DNA of 64,000 nucleotides from Helicoverpa zea (Eukaryota > Arthropoda > Insecta > Lepidoptera > Noctuidae). The translations under genes were made by a program, and so were the position numbers. The stretch is taken from positions 9,302,501 to 9,366,500 of the forward strand of contig NC_061456.1 in the NCBI RefSeq assembly GCF_022581195.2, given 5' to 3'. Shown in pieces: positions 13,550 to 24,559 of the stretch (position 1 is its first letter; every line of letters begins with the position of its first letter). Under the pieces are notes generated by a model. The model was given only the letters and a program-made list of their open reading frames with translations, searched no databases and was not told the origin of the DNA.

Positions 13550-14575
13550 ACACTAAAATGTTGATAATGAAACCAACTTTACAAGATCTGGAGTTAGTCA
13601 AGGCAGTAATCTTGGACCTTTAGCTTTTATACTAATGATTAATGACTTACCAAAGATAGTTATAAATGCAAAATGTCTACTGTTTGCTGACGATCTTAAA
13701 CTGTCCCTAGCTATTACCGACGAACAGGACTGTGAAGTGCTTCAGGAGGATATCGACAGAGTAGTGAACTGGAGTAAGCAGAACCTTTTAAAATTCAATG
13801 TGTCGAAGTGTCAGACTATTAGTTTCTCTTGGTCGCGCAAGCCTATCCTCTGTGATTATAAGGTGGACGGAACACCGATGCCTAGAGTCACAGAGGTCAG
13901 GGACTTAGGGGTTCGCCTTAACTCGGGGTTGGTGTTTCGTGATCACATAGTGAATTGTTGTAAAAAGGCATTTAGGAATTTAGGTTTTACACTTAGGATG
14001 TTACATAATTTTACTAATATTAAGGTTATAATAGCATTATACAACGCTCTAGTCAGAAGTCACTTAGAATGTAACGCAGTCATCTGGTCTCCACATGAAA
14101 CTAAATATAGTATTATGTTGGAGAGAGTGCAAAACAAGTTTATTAGGTATCTTTATATGAGGTATTACGGGGTATACCCGTTCTATCCCTTAATGTATCT
14201 TAATGATATTCTGGAGCAAGTGGGCGTGTGCGTCCCGGACAGGTACGTGTGGCGACGGCGCCGGCCGCCGTTGCTGGCCGTGCCACGGGCGCGCACTAAC
14301 TTGCTCGGAGAGGCACCGCTGACGCGCGCACTCCGCACCATGAACCTCATAGCAAACGAAATTGACCTATTTTGTTGCTCACTGAGCGAGTTTGAAAGAA
14401 CCACAGTATTTATTATTAGTTATAAAACATAGAATAAGTAGGATTATTAAGTGGAATTGTATTCCAGTAGTTATATTATGTATATATAGAATTAAGTTAC
14501 ACTATCGAATTAGATTTAATCTGTAAGGATAGTTGTGTAAGAGAGGAAAATAAATAAATAAAAAAAATAAAACTA
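13550..14575 (+). pseudogene. 5'-truncated CR1/Jockey-type LINE, RT C-terminal part
   Basis: The open frame reads through the C-terminal half of a LINE reverse transcriptase. It has SGVSQGSNLGPLAF (about 13590) before the catalytic LLFADDLKLS (FADD box, about 13677-13706), then the thumb region with YNALVRSHLECNAVIWSP. The frame ends at 14432. A 3' UTR follows, closing with an A-rich tail of AATAAATAAATA type at about 14548-14572. Everything upstream of RT motif B (endonuclease, RT motif A with its aspartate) is absent, so it is dead on arrival from incomplete reverse transcription. The stretch at 14220-14345 is strikingly GC-rich compared with the rest of the frame. Family-level naming is uncertain; the tail and FADD box fit CR1/Jockey-like elements. 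Confidence 0.8.
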
Positions 14576-15520
14576 TCTTTCTATTATTTTGACAGATATC
14601 CTTGTGTCTTCCACCAAACAGAATACCTAGAAGTGTTAATGAAACATTAAAATGCATCACAAACAAAAACAAACTTCGTAACTCTAGAAATTATTAACGT
14701 TGTTTAAACGAATTTAAAACAATTTGATCCAAAATCTGGCAGTAATTATAATAATCTGTGTAACATTAGCGTTACAATGATCATTGTTTCAAGCCATGTT
14801 GTTAAAGTCTCAAAGAAAACTTTTAATAGGCATGAAGTTACAGGGAATTCAATAGAACTCTGTAATTGTTATATCAAGCCTGTTTCTGAGGTAATAGCGT
14901 CGTAAAATATTCCTCTTAATATTATTTTGGGGGAAAATTTTTGCTTCAAACTTATACAATTTGGACACTGATATAATTACCTTTGGGGAAGTAGCCACTT
15001 CTTCGTAAGTTGTTGCCTACTTATCTACAACTTTTTAGTTCAATAAAAGGTAATGTTGGGTTTGATTTAGGATTTTTGTGTCGCGCGGTTTTTTGTTGTG
15101 TTAGAATCTCAAGAGCTTTTGTTTACTATGGCAATGAAAACCCACGGGGGGTGCATAGAGGTTCCAACATATAATGTATGAATTACGCCATTAGCCATTA
15201 GCCAAAATAGAGCTTACGTTTTAATACAAATCATTTTTTCTGTATAAGAACTTGGCTTTGTTTTTCTCGTATACTTATTTGTAGGAGTAGGTACTATAAC
15301 ACTAACTTTACTAAGAACACTTGTCTTATTTCTAAAATTAAATGAATAAGTTATATAAGGTCACAAAATAAAACCTGACATACCTACATTATTGCTATCA
15401 GCCTGTCTCGTAAATAACTCAAACAAAGAAACTAATTAATTTCAAGTGCCGTCAAAACACTTCATCACCAGTTAACTCGCATGTCACATTTACTAACAAA
15501 CTGACAGTTTAGCTCTCTCA
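14576..15520. other. Gene-free stretch, nothing recognised
   Basis: AT-rich sequence between two mobile elements. No exon, RNA gene or repeat is recognised. Confidence 0.45.
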
Positions 15521-15743
15521 TCCCTACTTCCCTACTAATATTATAAATGCGAAAGTAACTCTGTCTGTCTGTTACGCTTTCACGTCTAAACCACTTAACT
15601 GATTTTAATGATATTTGGTACAGATATAGAGTTAACCTTGAGAAAGAACATAGGGTAGTTTTTATCCTGGACTTTTGAAGAATTCTCTTGGAAACGCGAT
15701 ATAACCGAACTCTACGCGGGTGAAGCCGCGGGCGGAAGCTAGT
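15521..15743 (+). mobile_element. Helitron-like non-autonomous element (Lep1/MINE type)
   Basis: It starts with tcctact...cctactaatattataaatgc and runs through tctgtctgtctgttacgctt, a sequence string familiar from lepidopteran genomes. It ends with a GC hairpin (gtgaagccgcgggcgg) just before CTAGT. A 3' hairpin followed by CTRR is the Helitron signature. There is no coding capacity. The class assignment rests on memory of the family, not on a search. Confidence 0.6.
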
Positions 15744-18700
15744 AAAATAATACACGACAATTTGGGAGTTCCATTTCACGTGCAGATCGTGTTTCGTATG
15801 ATGTCGCGTCATTTATAATCGTTACACCATTAAAGACTCTTCTGAGTTCTACCTACATGGGGTTTTTGCCGTCTCAGTTACATGGGTTATGGTTTCATAG
15901 GAACACGAAGATGAAGGTAAACAATAAAATTGCAGTTATGTACTTCTTACGTAAGGATTGCAATTAAGGGCCGCGGGTAGTCTCTCAATCTTGGTAGGTG
16001 ATTGAAATAATTTCAAGCTCTTACGCGGAGAAAAAGACTGACTAAATTCATCAGTCAACACTGGGAGAGAAGTTGATGAATTACAAAAACAACGATTAAG
16101 CAAGAATTCACTTGAGTCTATTTGTAAGTAGACAGATCAAAGTATTCAAAGTACAGAGGTATGGGACCATTGGCGGACTTTGGTCAAACTGAGACACTTA
16201 GATGTCTTAGTTCAAAGTCAAAGCTCACTTCGTAGGATGTTTATACTACTTATACTACGTTTATACTACAGCATTTTTCACAGTAAAAAATAAATAATGA
16301 GTCGGATTTTTGCAGCAATAAAATATCTATCTTAAGTTGTTATTGCTTCTCAACGAAACTTGATACCTAATTCTTAACTCATCTTAAGTGCATCGATATA
16401 CCAATTCCAAATTACCGCTAGGAAGTTCCAAACTAACATCGGCAGCATCACTCAACAGGAAACGACGGAATTAACCAGTCAAACATTCAAATTAAACGGA
16501 GATCGCGAACTGCGAGTGATCTATAAAATATTCTATTTGACACCTCCGCGGTGTTTGGCAGCGAACGGAGCTGGAAAACAGATAGTGTCTTGGGAATTAT
16601 GTGTATGTGACACAGAATAATAATGAAGGCGGGATTGGGTCACAAACCACTAGCTCACATCGCCATATCGCGGCTTCGAGGCTTAAAACTGTGGCGGGTA
16701 AAGCCGGGACGAGCTAAGGAATATTCTTGCCAACTAGCTACAATTTGAATGAAGTTAATTAGAACTTCATAATGTATTCATTGGAGTAATTTTAATTGTA
16801 TGAGTTGAGAAGGAGTCGCTTATTTTTATTTTAAATCGTAGGGCTGAAGCTGTTCCGAGAAGCCCGTCTGAGTGGTGGAAAAATTACAGTGGGTAATCTG
16901 ATTATAAATACAAACACAAATAAATGAATTACAGAAACACATATCTTTTAAATTACCTCATATGAAGTCGTTAAAATGCACTAAAACGTTAAATATAATA
17001 ACTATTTACCATCTGAAGTATTGGAAATAATAAGTTGAAAATTATTAAAAAGTTTTTTGCAGAAATTGCTCGCCTGGTTACAGTTAACGCCATCTAGTGA
17101 CGTCGAGTGTTGAACAAGCATGACGCTGAGGCTCGTTAGTGTCCGCATAATTTTAAAGATGGCGTATTCCTAAAAGCTAAAATCTCTTTAAATAAAGTAA
17201 TTATTTTTGTAACATTTGTTTTGTTCTAAAATAATTAAAAATGCGATGGAAAAAATAGACCCTATCTATAAAAATCTTAGCTTAGTAACATCTTATCGAT
17301 TTAGCTATTTGTCCATACGGACGCATTTACAAATGTCGGGAGTGATTTATTGCAAGCCCGCCAAAATAAACCATGTAATTACGATTTCCGCCTAAAACAT
17401 CTAAGAAAATATGCAAAACTAACAGATGCTTTCGTAACTCTGTTTACAGTCGAAATATATCAACGCCCGCCAAAAAACCCAAAAATAAACTTTGGAAAAC
17501 AAACAAAAAGGCGTTCTCAGTCACGCCCACAAGGAAAGTTAGGAGTGCTTCGAAAAATGCACTGCGGGATTGCAAAGATCGATTTGGCGCTTAGCAAGTC
17601 GAGGTCAGTTGCATAAGCCACTTAAAAGGGAAGCGGGGCCGGCTAATATTTTATAAAAGTTTTCTAAAGTCCGGCGGTGTGCAGCGTGCACTTTATTTCT
17701 TGAGGATAACAATGGGTTGGTCGACATTGACAGATCACGTCGGAGCTCGCTTCCACCTCGGAATGGAACAGCTAACTATTTATAAAGGTGTTATAAGAAT
17801 ATGATGGAGTTGCACCAGTTTTTGTTAATTTCTCTGTAGATGGGGAACAGCTGGATTACTTCTGCTATAAGAATAGAGATGAGCGTTTCTTCTTTTGCTT
17901 TTTGATATTGTTACAAAAGGTTTACAGGTAATCATCGTCATATACTTTGCAGAGCTACAAACAGAGTAGAGATGCAGCATTAGGTATTGAAAATAGCCTC
18001 AACAGCCTATCATATTCATGTTCTTAGTGAATTGATCCATAGGACTCGGTTCTTGATTGTGTTTAATGAATTCTGGCAATAAACTTCAAACATACTTTTT
18101 ATTGAATTTAATTTTATCCGACCTACATAAAATTGCGAATCAGACGAACCTTTCAACTAGAGCCTGTTTACTAGAAAATAACATGAACTTCTAAAAATAT
18201 TTCCTAAGTACTTAGGTACGTAGGTAATCTTCTTATATGACGAACAATTGTATAACAACATTAACACACACACAGACAAACGTAAGCTTCTTTTGTAGGT
18301 ATATAGGTCCTCTAGAACTCCGAACTCCGGTGATGTCTTCAGACAATCGGCTTCTAGTACTTTCTTACAAATAGCGTTTTTGTGTCGCTCTGGGCCGCGG
18401 TTTCACGCTAAACGGTTGACTCGATTGCCCGCCGGCTTCCGACTATGTCCCCCCCTCAAACCCTGGTCTACTAATGGCTCCATTTGTTCTTAGAGTTTGT
18501 GACAAATGCCGAAGGTTACTATCTGTTTGTAACGATTGGGATTTAAGTAAGTGCTTGTTTTAAGTTACTGTCTGACTGAATGGGAGTCCAATTTCTATTC
18601 GACTAAGCATTTAGTTTAGTTTTTGATTTATTTAATTATCTCAAATAAGTACCTACTAAGATTGACATTTGGTACAAAGCTTGGGTTGAAGCTGCAAAAG

Positions 18701-19255
18701 GACAAGGACTTTTGCCTCTGAAAATTGTTGGCAATGTTCGACTTTAAAAAGTACACAAATGCTAAGTAACTTTGTAATAAATGCTATTATCACTATTGCT
18801 GTTTGCAAATTGCAACCTGCAAGAAAAATATACCTGCAACAGTATCTAAACGACTCCACAATACAAATAAATCAGCAACCACAAACAATTTCGCGTAATA
18901 AGCATTCGAGTTGCAATCGACTTGCACGAGTAGCGCCATAGTTTTCCCGCTAGAACTTTTCAATCGACAGATAAGAGGCTTGTGGACTCGTCTCGATATT
19001 TATTTACCACGAACCGGCAAAGAAACTTGCTTTGTCGACAATAAATTGTATTTGTTCATTATTCAATTGCTCCCTCTTCATTTTAATAAGCTTAGCGATT
19101 TTTGCGGCAATATTTTGTTGTTTTCACAACAAAAGTTTTGTTAAACAAAGTCTGCGAACTTGTTCGTTAGATCAAATGGGTTTATCGAAATATCAGTTTT
19201 TGGTTTGGAGTTTTATAAAGAGGGTGGTTTTGTCGCGATTTTATTCATGAGTCTT
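15744..19255. other. Gene-free stretch, some GC-richer blocks
   Basis: No supportable exon. Moderately GC-richer, apparently single-copy blocks occur near 16540-16720, 17340-17640 and 18330-18460. An 88-codon open frame at 17350-17616 has no recognisable motif and no splice sites in useful places. These blocks could be conserved non-coding sequence; that is only a guess. Confidence 0.35.
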
Positions 19256-19269
19256 AGACAAACATATAT

Positions 19270-19670
19270 AAACGTATATAAGTCGTGGTGGCCTAGTGGG
19301 TAAAGGACCAACCTCTCAAGTATGAGGGCGCGGGTTCGATCCCAGGTCAGGCAAGTACCAATGCAACTTTTCTAAGTTTGTATGTACTTTCTAAGTATAT
19401 CTTAGACACCATTGACTGTGTTTCGGATGGCACGTTAAACTGTAGGTCCCGGCTGTCATTGAACATCCTTGGCAGTCGTTACGGGTGCCAGTAAGTCAAG
19501 CCAGTAAGTCTGACACCAGTCTAACCAAGGGGTATCGGGTTGCCCGGGTAACTGGGTTGAGGAGGTCAGATAGGCAGTCGCTTCTTGTAAAGCACTGGTA
19601 CTCAGCTGAATCCGGTTAGACTGGAAGCCGACCCCAACATGATTGGGAAAAGGCTCGGAGGATGATGATG
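19270..19670 (+). mobile_element. tRNA-derived SINE, full-length copy 1
   Basis: The head contains A box TGGCCTAGTGGGTAAAGG and B box GGTTCGATCCC, followed by a family-specific body. It ends in gggaaaaggctcggaggatgatgatg. A 14-bp target duplication, agacaaacatatat, lies at 19256-19269 and 19671-19684. It is nearly identical to the copy at 26.4 kb, and truncated or inverted relatives lie at 42.3, 44.4, 45.2 and 60.2 kb. The tail probably recruits an RTE-type LINE machinery, judging by its GATGATG ending. Confidence 0.9.
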
Positions 19671-19684
19671 AGACAAACATATAT

Positions 19685-21474
19685 TTAAGTATGGATATAA
19701 TGTAACCACGAAAGAATAGAGAAAGATTAAACTACAACACAAGATTATACTAGTCTTGTATTAATACCCTACGCATAAATTGGACACTAAAACATTTCTA
19801 GGAAAATCTCCTTATATTCCTACATGAATATTAGAGCAAACTGTCGAACATAAATCACAGCACAATATTCACAATATATAACAGTACATATATAAACTGT
19901 TATGCCAGTCAGAGTGTACATATAGGCTTCGCATATCTAATTCATAACTCCTAATGGCAAAATCCGTTCAGCTTAAACTGATGGCCAATTTCAATAACAA
20001 TATGGCTTACTCGTAGTGAAGAATTATTAATTAACTTATAGATAGGTGGTTGCGATTTTAGACGCCGAATTTCAGAATATTATAACGACGATGTAGTGTG
20101 AATTATAAAATATATACATTCAATAAGTAGTGCTTCGTAATAGCAGGCCTTAACTCTTTACCAATAACACACTCTTTACCAGATTTTTCTTAAGTAAATT
20201 TCTAGGCTAGCTACGCTGAATATGATGAGGAGGTAAAAGCTCTTGGTCTTTCGGATCTCAAATGCAAAATACATACAATAATTTGTATTTAAAATAAAAC
20301 AATAAATCTTATCTCCTGCCAAATAAATGATCAACAATACATTTTTATAACAGCCTCAAACATCAAAACGTAACTTATAGTTTTATTATCAGCCCATTAA
20401 ACCAAGGTTTTGCAACCACATAAAGTACCCCAAAAACGTACGCATAGCAATATTAAAACGTTTCAATTGCCACGTTTTACGAGGAGGTCGAAATTTAAAA
20501 CGCGTTTCGGGGAGTGTTGCCAGCCTCTGTCTAAATGCTTTATGTTTTATTTTATTATCCGTGTCGTCACCTAGTCTTTATTACGCGTTGTGTATTATTC
20601 GCATTTGTTATGTTCTTAATGCTGATAAGGAATTTAACAGAGGGTTTTTTGTTTATGTTGTTTTGCGTTAGGTTATGTTTGTTTTGGTTTTAATATTTGT
20701 TATTAAAATTAGAAATATTTAGATATACGAGTACCTACATAGGTGGACCATTGGTGAAAGTTGTTCTTTATTCGTCCTAAATTGTAATGAAAGTACTCAT
20801 ACAAATCCTAGACATGGTACGAGTATATATTTTTTTTTTACAATAAATGTAGGTAATTTGTTTCAACTCAATTTTGCTAAAAAATGAATGAAAGTAACCA
20901 CTGGACAAATAAGACACATTCTCACATCACTACACACTTAACAACAAGAAATCATCAACAGACACTCGAACATGTCACCCGAGACACGAACAAAACAGAG
21001 ACATAACAACTCAGCCAACAATAAGGCGATAAAAACATCATACACGAGCATAAAACAAGGCTCGATGTATAAAATATAGGCGCCATTAGCTTTAGCAAAA
21101 GGTTTATTCAGGATAATCCCAGTTTTGGAAGAAGCAATTAACGCTTTTGAATGATTGAGTAGGTAGCGAGCTTAGTTAAGCTTTCAGACGAACCTTTCAA
21201 CTTGTATCTGTGTGTCTAATACGTACAACGCATTTGGATCTATAAATTTTATAAACGATGAAATTGTAAACACACGTACAGGGAATTAATACAGATGTCT
21301 GACTTGAAGCTATGTTGCCGGGTGTGATAAAGGTAATTACATTTTTACGACGATTATACTTTTTTGTTAACACCACTAAAAAGTTCTTGCATAGGTACTT
21401 AGATAGAATACTTCGCAGGATAATTATAGCTTATCAGAAGTGAAGTCTTTTCATTTTCTATTTATTTTATATTA
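19685..21474. other. Gene-free stretch, nothing recognised
   Basis: No exon, RNA gene or named repeat that I can support. A short GC-richer patch near 20470-20530 is unexplained. Confidence 0.4.
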
Positions 21475-21677
21475 TACTAGCTGGTGCCCGCGACTTCGTC
21501 TGCGCAGGTTTAGTATTTCGAACAATATGTTTACAAATTGTAGCCTATGTGTTATTCAGATGTATAAGCTATATTATTGTAAAGTTTCATTAAAATCCAT
21601 TCAGTAGTTTTTGCGTGAAAGAGTAACAAACATCCATACATACCTACAAACTTTCGCGTTTATAATATTAGTAGGAT
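21475..21677 (-). mobile_element. Helitron-like non-autonomous element, minus orientation
   Basis: Read on the minus strand it begins with ctactaatattataaacgcg and ends with a hairpin-prone cgcagacgaagtcgcgggca followed by CTAGT. This is the same architecture as the element at 15.5 kb. Its interior (tttcattaaaatccattcag) also matches the fragment at 4.4 kb. Confidence 0.6.
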
Positions 21678-22381
21678 TTTGAAACCTGAAAATATAGTTA
21701 GAGTAAAAATGTGGAGTAGAGCATATTTCAAAGATAATTATAAAAATAAATAATATTTCGATATTTCTCCTGAAAACTGATTTGAATATTTTTTCAAACT
21801 CTATATTGGCCATTATTTCATGTTATTTGTCGTAATTACGAACTGAAAAACTTAATTGACACAAACATCGATCTTAAAATAATGTTACTTAGTTAAAAAC
21901 TCCTAAAGCGAATTGAATCGTGCAATTGTTTACCGATCGCTTCAAATTGATTATTGATATCGATGACATCTCGGCGCCAATCGCCTTGAACTCATGAATA
22001 ATGGATGGACCCTATTATTACCATAATTAGGAGTAAATTATACACTTTGTGTACACTAACACAATGGTTATGATGCCTGATCTGTTTCATGTGAATAATA
22101 GATTCAGTTCTAAATATGGCGCCGAAAATTATCATCATTTTCTGAAATATTTCATTCATTTGACGATACAAGTACTCAGGCTGTATGAATATTTGATTTT
22201 TAATATAAAGGAGGCTGTTTATATTCGGAAATGATTAAGGCTGTCAGCTCTCAAGATTTAAATGTCTAAGATAGTCCTTCCTTTGTGTGCAATTTTAGCC
22301 GTTTCTCACGATTTCACTAGCATGCTGAGAGGACTCCATCATGCAATGCATCCGGTTAGAATATAGCGTATGTCACCCGGG
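21678..22381. other. Gene-free stretch, nothing recognised
   Basis: AT-rich. A small block near 21900-22000 with several homeodomain-like ATTA words and GGCGCC is not otherwise explained. No exon is seen. Confidence 0.35.
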
Positions 22382-22500
22382 GAAAGAATAGCTTCCCAAT
22401 AGTGAAAGAATAGCTTCCCAATAGTGAAAAATAGCTTCCCAATAGTGAAAGAATTTTTCAAAACGGTCAAGTAGTTTCGGAGCCTCTTCTTCCTGCCCTA
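22382..22500. repeat. 22-bp tandem triplet in a repeat remnant
   Basis: The unit aaagaatagcttcccaatagtg is repeated three times from 22382, the last unit slightly altered. It runs into gaatttttcaaaacggtcaa and agtagtttcggagcc, which resembles the interior of the Helitron-like family. The tandem block probably expanded inside an old copy. Confidence 0.6.
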
Positions 22501-22545
22501 TTAACTATAATATCTATTAGCAAGGACGTAGGTACTAAATTATTA

Positions 22546-22799
22546 AGAGCCTTACTACAAAAACTTTAAACCCTGTTTTACACTTGTCTAATAAAATTTT
22601 GGCTGCAAAATGAACCATATGTCAACGTCAAAGTTTTTGTGGTAAGACGGTAACCGTCTTACCACAAAAACTTTTAAACGTCAGTTTATGCCTTGTCTAA
22701 AAAAATGTCAAATTATGACGTTGACATATGGTTCATTTTGCAGCCGAAATTTTATTAGACAAGTGTAAAACGAGTTAAAAGTTTTTGTAGTAAGGCCCT
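22546..22799. mobile_element. Fold-back element with a nested perfect hairpin
   Basis: Outer arms of about 84 bp (22546-22630 and 22716-22799) are reverse complements with few differences. Inside, a second hairpin has 21-bp perfect arms (22631-22651 and 22653-22673) around a single base. The terminal word ctacaaaaacttt of the outer arm reappears as ccacaaaaactttt in the inner hairpin. The unit therefore looks like a partial inverted dimer. Target duplication is not clear. No coding capacity. Confidence 0.8.
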
Positions 22800-23739
22800 A
22801 AATGTCTAAATAAATAGTTAGTTATACTCTAAATATACGTATTATTAAAAAAGATATATACATTAAACATTTTATCGATATCGCTAATATCCAAACACAC
22901 CCTCTGGATTAGCCTGATCGAATCAAGCGCAATTTATACACTAAGTATCGAAGAATTTATTTAATATATATCCGTCGTCACTTCTTGAGTGTTGAAACAT
23001 CATCCCGTTCCCCCTTTTTCCAAGAAACGTATGAAATTATAAAACATCCTAACGTGACGGGTCTCGACGTTCCTCATATCGAGTTTTGCCTCCCCTCGTG
23101 AAATCGTCATGAATAATCATTCGAATTAAGCTAATGCATCAGCTTAATAGGCCAGTCTACCTACGTGTGTATAATACATAGGGTAAAGGCGGGATAGATG
23201 CCCCACTTTTTGAAATATACTTATAATTTAATAAATATTGGTTCTACATTAATAACACCTATGAATGTAACTAGTTTAATCCTTTATGTTTATTTGTGAT
23301 TTGTCTTTTTGGACCTATATACTACACGTTTTGCAGATTTTAGCTTTTTGTAGACCTCAATTTTTGGGGATAGATGCCTACCCCTATGGATAGTTGCCCC
23401 ACCTTGAAAATACTAGCGAGGATAGATGCCTACGGTGCGGGATAGATGCCCTTCATACTGTTTAAGTATATTATATTAATAATATTTATATATTTTTTGA
23501 CTTTAATTTATTTGAAATGAAAAGTATTTTGCAGTTTTTAAAATCTTTTTATATTCATTATCAGATTAATTAAAATTAACACAATAATATTCTAAAAGTA
23601 TTTGTTCAACAAAAATAATGTATTTTATATTTGAAACACTTATTATAAAATATTAATTATTTAGTTTCAACATGCAAAATCATAAAAATCATTCTTTCTT
23701 AAAAACTAAAATAACACAATATACTTAGCATCATAATAT

Positions 23740-24016
23740 TTAACCGGACAGTGCTTTAAGTTTTCTACATCTCGAGCAAAAATTTCTGAAAAGTATAGAG
23801 GTTTCATGTAACGAGCACTGACACATTACACATTGAATCCAGTCGGATTTAGACTTTGTTTATTCATAGTTTTCAAAGCATTATATGCAGTTATTTTTAT
23901 TTGTATCTTTAGGCTCATCCTGCCCATCTCTTTTAGTCTTCTTCACCGGCAAACCTTTAGTTTTCTATTCCTTAACTTTGTTCTTAAGTGAATTGTCTTC
24001 ATCTTCACTGTTTGAA
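23740..24016 (-). pseudogene. Transposase C-terminal remnant with PHD-like zinc finger
   Basis: After a splice acceptor (gatttacag, minus strand), one reading frame runs to a stop at 23740-23742 with three internal stop codons. It reads an acidic start (SEDEDN), a lysine-rich linker, then DWIQCVMCQCSLHETS and FCSRCRKL. The cysteine/histidine spacing, with an earlier Cys pair interrupted by a stop, is that of the PHD-like finger that ends many arthropod pogo/tigger-type transposases. The stops mean it cannot make a full protein. The family call is inference from layout and the TA target site. Confidence 0.65.
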
Positions 24017-24342
24017 CTGTAAATCATTCGTAATCAATAAAAAGTGTAAATACCTATACATAAACACATGAAAAATAATATATTCAAAGCACTTATAATA
24101 CATTCAGGGTACACGTGGTGTATGGAGGGATAGATGCCCCTAGGGGCACCTATACCGTAAAAAATCAGGGCAACTATCCTTTTTGACAGGGTTAGATGCC
24201 CTAGTATTTTTTTAAATAAATAAATACAATAGAGCAACTATTTACATCAAAATGTATACTTCATGAAACAATATACATACGTAATAAAAAAATTGATGGA
24301 ATTAATATCTACTTATAAAGTTATACAACAGCAAATACTCAC

Positions 24343-24391
24343 CTTTAAAAATTTTACGCTCGCTGTAAGTTCGCCGCGGAGATGAATTCAT
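24343..24391 (-). pseudogene. Possible first exon of the deleted transposase
   Basis: On the minus strand an ATG at 24391 opens MNSSPRRTYSERKIFK, a short basic start like those of pogo-type DNA-binding domains. It is followed directly by a strong splice donor, AAAG|gtgagt. Spliced straight to the last exon at 24016 the frame does not match, so exons between have been lost. The coding assignment is tentative. Confidence 0.4.
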
Positions 24392-24559
24392 ACACGAGCG
24401 AAACGCGACCTCATCCCTCGATGGCGCGTGGCTAATTTAGGTGCGGGGTGCTTGTGGCTTCTAGTTAAACGGTTGTTTCTTAATCGCGAGCATGGGAAGT
24501 TAGGTTTTTTAAAAATGGGGCATCTATCCCACTGCGGCATCTATCCCGCCTTTACCCTA

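Larger units (their letters stand above)
23181..24557 (-). mobile_element. Internally deleted pogo/Tc1-mariner-like DNA transposon
   Basis: Perfect 22-bp terminal inverted repeats at 23181-23202 and 24536-24557 begin GGGTAAAGGCGG. A TA dinucleotide lies directly outside each end (23179-23180 and 24558-24559), as in the Tc1/mariner superfamily. The word GATAGATGCCC or close variants recurs about ten times, near both ends and inside (around 23195, 23371, 23421, 23440, 24129, 24191, 24518). These may be transposase-binding sites. Remnants of a transposase gene are on the minus strand (separate entries). The catalytic core is missing, so the copy is non-autonomous. Confidence 0.8.

Noticed and set aside
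17350..17616. 88-codon open frame
   Set aside because: No ATG at its start, no recognisable motif and no supporting splice sites.
19285..19350. Possible tRNA gene from A and B boxes
   Set aside because: The boxes belong to SINE heads; the rest of the tRNA fold is missing and the same head recurs with the SINE body.
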